A DNA stretch of 9,422 bases, taken from contig DASWHX010000062.1 in the NCBI GenBank assembly GCA_036397995.1, positions 1 through 9,422 of the forward strand, written 5' to 3'. The DNA is from DASWHX01 sp036397995 (GTDB lineage: Bacteria; Bacteroidota; Bacteroidia; Cytophagales; Cyclobacteriaceae). A program made the position numbers and the translations under genes. How positions within the stretch are numbered: the first letter of the stretch is position 1; every line of letters starts with the position of its first letter. Positions 7,472 to 9,422 of this stretch are shown here, piece after piece. The notes beneath the pieces were generated by a model, which made no database searches, was not told the origin of the DNA, and saw only the letters and a program-made list of their open reading frames with translations.

Positions 7472-7769
7472 CTTTCTTGTCACGCTTAGGTGGCGGAACG
7501 TTAAGGAGTTTTTTGAGAGTTTCATCAAAATCCTTTTCTTCATCTGGGGTTTTTTGAATTAGCTCTTTTCTTATTTCTGGATTATCCAACTCTTTATAAT
7601 TTTTATGAGTTACTACCTTTTTGCCTGTCTGTTTTTCAATCTTCTTGATAGCCTCCTTAGTGATATTGCCAGCAATATGAATTCCATTCTTAGTTTCGAT
7701 AAATCCTTCCGCTCCAGTCTTTTCAATTATTTCCGTTGAAGTTGCTTCACTGAAAATCGTTGAAGCCAA
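7464..7769 (-). CDS. C-terminal fragment of the BRO-N/DinD-like protein (second frame)
   Basis: About 101 residues are open in this frame, but the only available initiator is a TTG at 7769, and homology already begins before it (residues LE upstream). The region around SEATSTEI and the segment IKKIEKQTGKKVVTHKNY match the C-terminal part seen in BRO/DinD-like proteins of Bacteroidota. The tail is charged (PPPKRDKKDD). It overlaps the end of the first frame by 23 nt and the lipoprotein start by 8 nt. I read it as the continuation of the broken gene and not a separate protein. Confidence 0.55.
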   Translation of the reverse strand: MASTIFSEATSTEIIEKTGAEGFIETKNGIHIAGNITKEAIKKIEKQTGKKVVTHKNYKELDNPEIRKELIQKTPDEEKDFDETLKKLLNVPPPKRDKKDD

Positions 7770-8400
7770 TTCGAGGTGTCATATTATCTCTGAGGCTATC
7801 CTTTTTTGATAATCCCTTATGCTTTTTGTATTCAGTTGTTGAAAAACCAAAAGAAGATTTATATAGTTCGTCAGTCAATATTGCATATTCATAGCTTTCT
7901 TTTATCCCACTATCTTTTAAAGAATCAGTAAAAGTATGTCTGGTATCTATTCCCGTTAATCTGGTTTGAACCCATTTCGGGATATAACCTTTGGCTAAAT
8001 AATAACCTTTTGCCCTTTCTATGGCTTTTGCTGGTTGTTCTATTTCATCTAACCTTTCTTTGCCAACCCTTGCAAGCCATCTTTTAAATGGCTCCGCTTT
8101 TTTGGATGGCACCTCTTGAATTATCCTAAAAACCCCTTCAGTACTGGCACAATTAACATTCTGTGTGCCTCCCTTGGTCTTGATTGGAAGGGTATGGACA
8201 AATTGTCCCCACCCTTCACGTAGGGATTCATTTCTTTTCCTTAACTTATTTATATAGTCTTTTGGGTTTACAGAGTCTGTTAGCACTCTAATAACATCTT
8301 CAATGGAAAAATACCATTCCCCATCTACTGCAATTCTTCTTATTTCTTCACCTTCAAAAATTGCAATCTTTGGATTTCCCTTTTTAATTTTCTTACTCAT
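7747..8400 (-). CDS. BRO-N domain protein, N-terminal portion (frameshifted)
   Basis: This open frame encodes 217 residues starting MSKKIKKGNPKI. Residues of about 10-115 resemble the BRO-N domain of prophage antirepressors: IAVDGEWYFSIEDVIRVLTD is the typical 'edit-and-localise' start, and STEGVFRIIQEVPSKKAEPFKRWL matches the domain's conserved end. A helical, charged middle region follows, with KGYYLAKGYIPKWVQTRLTG at about 151-170. The last residues after LRDNMT (RIGFNDFQ) are out-of-frame sequence ending at TGA 7749-7747. Upstream lies a 147-nt gap after the polyprenyl synthase stop, in which I see no clear promoter. If expressed as read, the product would keep its BRO-N domain but lose the DinD-like tail. 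Confidence 0.75.
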   Translation of the reverse strand: MSKKIKKGNPKIAIFEGEEIRRIAVDGEWYFSIEDVIRVLTDSVNPKDYINKLRKRNESLREGWGQFVHTLPIKTKGGTQNVNCASTEGVFRIIQEVPSKKAEPFKRWLARVGKERLDEIEQPAKAIERAKGYYLAKGYIPKWVQTRLTGIDTRHTFTDSLKDSGIKESYEYAILTDELYKSSFGFSTTEYKKHKGLSKKDSLRDNMTPRIGFNDFQ

Positions 8401-8450
8401 TTGCTAATTAATGCTGCATGCTTTGAACGTCCCTTCACTCTTACTTAAAA

Positions 8451-8564
8451 TTAAATTAAATCTTTCATCTCCATAAGCTTGTCCGGTATTTTAGCTTGAA
8501 ATTGTTCAAAAAGACTTTGATGTTGAAGAAGTCCTCGAAAGTGAATATCATTTCGTGCGTTCAA
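8451..8564 (-). other. 37-codon open stretch after the polyprenyl synthase, possible gene remnant
   Basis: In the +1 frame relative to the end of the polyprenyl synthase gene, a TTG at 8564 opens 37 codons ending at TAA 8453-8451. The peptide looks protein-like (LNARNDIHFRGLLQHQ at the start, IPDKLMEMKDLI at the end), with an amphipathic helical pattern. It overlaps the last 17 nt of the upstream gene and lacks an ATG. I do not recognise it; it may be the tail of a lost gene or chance. The rest of the 8401-8547 gap shows only a short TTGAA/TTCAA hairpin at 8496-8509, without a T tract. Confidence 0.2.
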
Positions 8565-9422
8565 TAGTAAACTGCAGCAGGTGGATCAGGGAAGTTTTGT
8601 ATTCAGATTCCCGGATATCTCCGATCAGAGACAGGGCTTCCTGGTGAAATTTCCCCATCACGCTTTTGGCATAATCGATCCCGCCCTTTTGGTTAACAAA
8701 ATCAATCACTTCCTTAAGCTTTTTCTTATCCTCGCTTTGGTTCTTAACAATGTTGATAATTCTTCTTTTGTCTGACCAACTTGATTGCAGTAATGAGTAA
8801 ATTAATGGAAGAGTCATTTTCTTTTCTTTCAGATCGATTCCTACCGGCTTTCCAATTTCATTTTCTCCGTAATCAAATAAATCATCTTTTATCTGAAATG
8901 CCATTCCAACCTTTTCACCGAACTTTCGCATTAACTCCACTTGCTCCCCATTCTGACCGGCAGATGATGAGCCAACCGCACAACAGGAAGCAATCAGTGA
9001 AGCGGTTTTTTGCCTGATGATGTCATAGTAAACTTCTTCGGTAATATCCAGGTTCCGCGCCTTTTCAATTTGTAGCAATTCACCTTCACTCATTTCACGA
9101 ACAGCGTTGGATACAATTCGCAAAATTTCATGATCGTTATTATCTACGGACAATAGCAGGCCACGACTTAACAAGTAATCACCCACAAGTACAGCTATTT
9201 TATTTTTCCAAAGAGCATTGATGGAAAAGAATCCTCTTCTGAAATTAGACTCATCCACGACATCATCATGTACAAGTGTAGCCGTGTGCAATAGTTCTAT
9301 AAGCGAAGCTCCGCGGTAGGTAGACTCCGTAATGCCCCCGCACATTCCGGCAGTTAAAAAAACAAACATGGGTCTCATCTGCTTCCCCTTCCTTCTAACA
9401 ATGTATCCCATAATCCTGTCCA
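8548..9422 (-). CDS. polyprenyl diphosphate synthase (trans-isoprenyl diphosphate synthase), 5' end outside window
   Basis: This enzyme elongates allylic diphosphates with isopentenyl diphosphate. Numbering from the Met at 9411, it has GKQMRP (9-14, IPP/diphosphate binding), the first Asp-rich motif DDVVD (D49, D50, D53) followed by RRG, and the second Asp-rich motif DDLFD (D175, D176, D179). GKPVGIDLKEKKMTLPLIY follows, as in long-chain synthases. The frame stays open upstream of that Met (D-R-I before it) to the window edge, so the true start is outside; about 30-40 residues are probably missing. Product chain length cannot be read from this fragment. A quinone side-chain role (IspB-like) is likely but inferred. 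The gene is not clearly in one operon with mraZ, since the accessory module and about 340 nt intervene. Confidence 0.93.
   Translation of the reverse strand, partial: DRIMGYIVRRKGKQMRPMFVFLTAGMCGGITESTYRGASLIELLHTATLVHDDVVDESNFRRGFFSINALWKNKIAVLVGDYLLSRGLLLSVDNNDHEILRIVSNAVREMSEGELLQIEKARNLDITEEVYYDIIRQKTASLIASCCAVGSSSAGQNGEQVELMRKFGEKVGMAFQIKDDLFDYGENEIGKPVGIDLKEKKMTLPLIYSLLQSSWSDKRRIINIVKNQSEDKKKLKEVIDFVNQKGGIDYAKSVMGKFHQEALSLIGDIRESEYKTSLIHLLQFTIERTK

Larger units (their letters stand above)
7464..8400 (-). pseudogene. BRO-N / DinD-like (prophage antirepressor family) gene broken by a +1 frameshift
   Basis: Two open frames together make one protein of about 311 residues. The first (8400-7747) has a BRO-N-like domain and a middle region; the second (up to 7464) continues with the conserved C-terminal part. 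In DinD-type proteins a stretch resembling HKGL..K..LRD.MT..ELA...F.E.T.TEI is continuous. Here HKGLSKKDSLRDNMT is in the first frame and LELASTIFSEATSTEI in the second, and the switch falls at about 7776-7770. The second frame is closed by a TGA at 7781-7779 and has no ATG, so it is a fragment and not an independent gene. A sequencing error would give the same picture. Such proteins are linked to phages and to DNA-damage responses; the role here is unknown. Confidence 0.75.

Noticed and set aside
7472..7543. Upstream start for the lipoprotein (178-residue form)
   Set aside because: It would place 24 residues before a good lipoprotein signal with lipobox LSAC and would overlap the BRO/DinD C-terminal frame more deeply.
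7770..7780. Programmed +1 ribosomal frameshift in the BRO/DinD-like gene
   Set aside because: There is no classic slippery codon, stop codon in the A site or stimulatory element that I can see; decay or sequence error is simpler.
8496..8509. TTGAA/TTCAA hairpin as a terminator for the polyprenyl synthase gene
   Set aside because: The stem is only 5 bp and AT-rich, and no T tract follows on the minus strand.
6759..8547. CRISPR array, tRNA gene or insertion sequence in the accessory interval
   Set aside because: I saw no regularly spaced long repeats, no cloverleaf-like sequence, and no transposase or terminal inverted repeats.

Overview
The window carries the 5' end of a Bacteroidota-type division and cell wall (dcw) cluster, and every gene I support lies on the minus strand. 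Gene order in the direction of transcription is: 3' part of a polyprenyl diphosphate synthase (8548-9422), an AT-rich accessory module (7007-8570), then mraZ, rsmH, an FtsL-like gene, ftsI, murE, mraY and the first codons of murD (6669 down to 1). The organism is most likely a member of Bacteroidota, perhaps Cytophagales-like. The reasons are the FtsL-like protein of the Bacteroidetes type, an FtsI of about 700 residues ending in a PASTA domain, murE followed directly by mraY with no murF between them, a long MraY, and a -7/-33 style promoter with no clear Shine-Dalgarno sequences.

The dcw part is a tightly packed operon. Its start carries a clear MraZ-type operator: three identical AAAAGTGG boxes at an exact 10-bp period plus a weaker fourth, next to a candidate Bacteroidota promoter. 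MraZ would thus control its own operon. Most later junctions overlap by 1 or 4 nt (ATGA, TGATG, TAATG, TAATG), as expected for translational coupling. The products act in sequence: RsmH methylates 16S rRNA, the FtsL-like protein and FtsI belong to the septal divisome, and MurE, MraY and MurD make the cytoplasmic and lipid-linked peptidoglycan precursors. The polyprenyl synthase upstream makes isoprenoid chains of the kind used for quinones or lipid carriers.

Between the polyprenyl synthase and mraZ sits a short AT-rich module. It holds a BRO-N/DinD-like (prophage antirepressor family) gene broken by a +1 frameshift, overlapped by 8 nt by an unrecognised small lipoprotein gene. A 37-codon open stretch lies just after the polyprenyl synthase stop. 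About 340 nt with no convincing gene separate the lipoprotein gene from mraZ; this stretch includes the mraZ control region.

I found no tRNA, rRNA, CRISPR array or intact insertion sequence. I do not see a previously undescribed multi-gene system. The points most worth checking are the MraZ operator architecture and the frameshifted BRO gene with its coupled lipoprotein.
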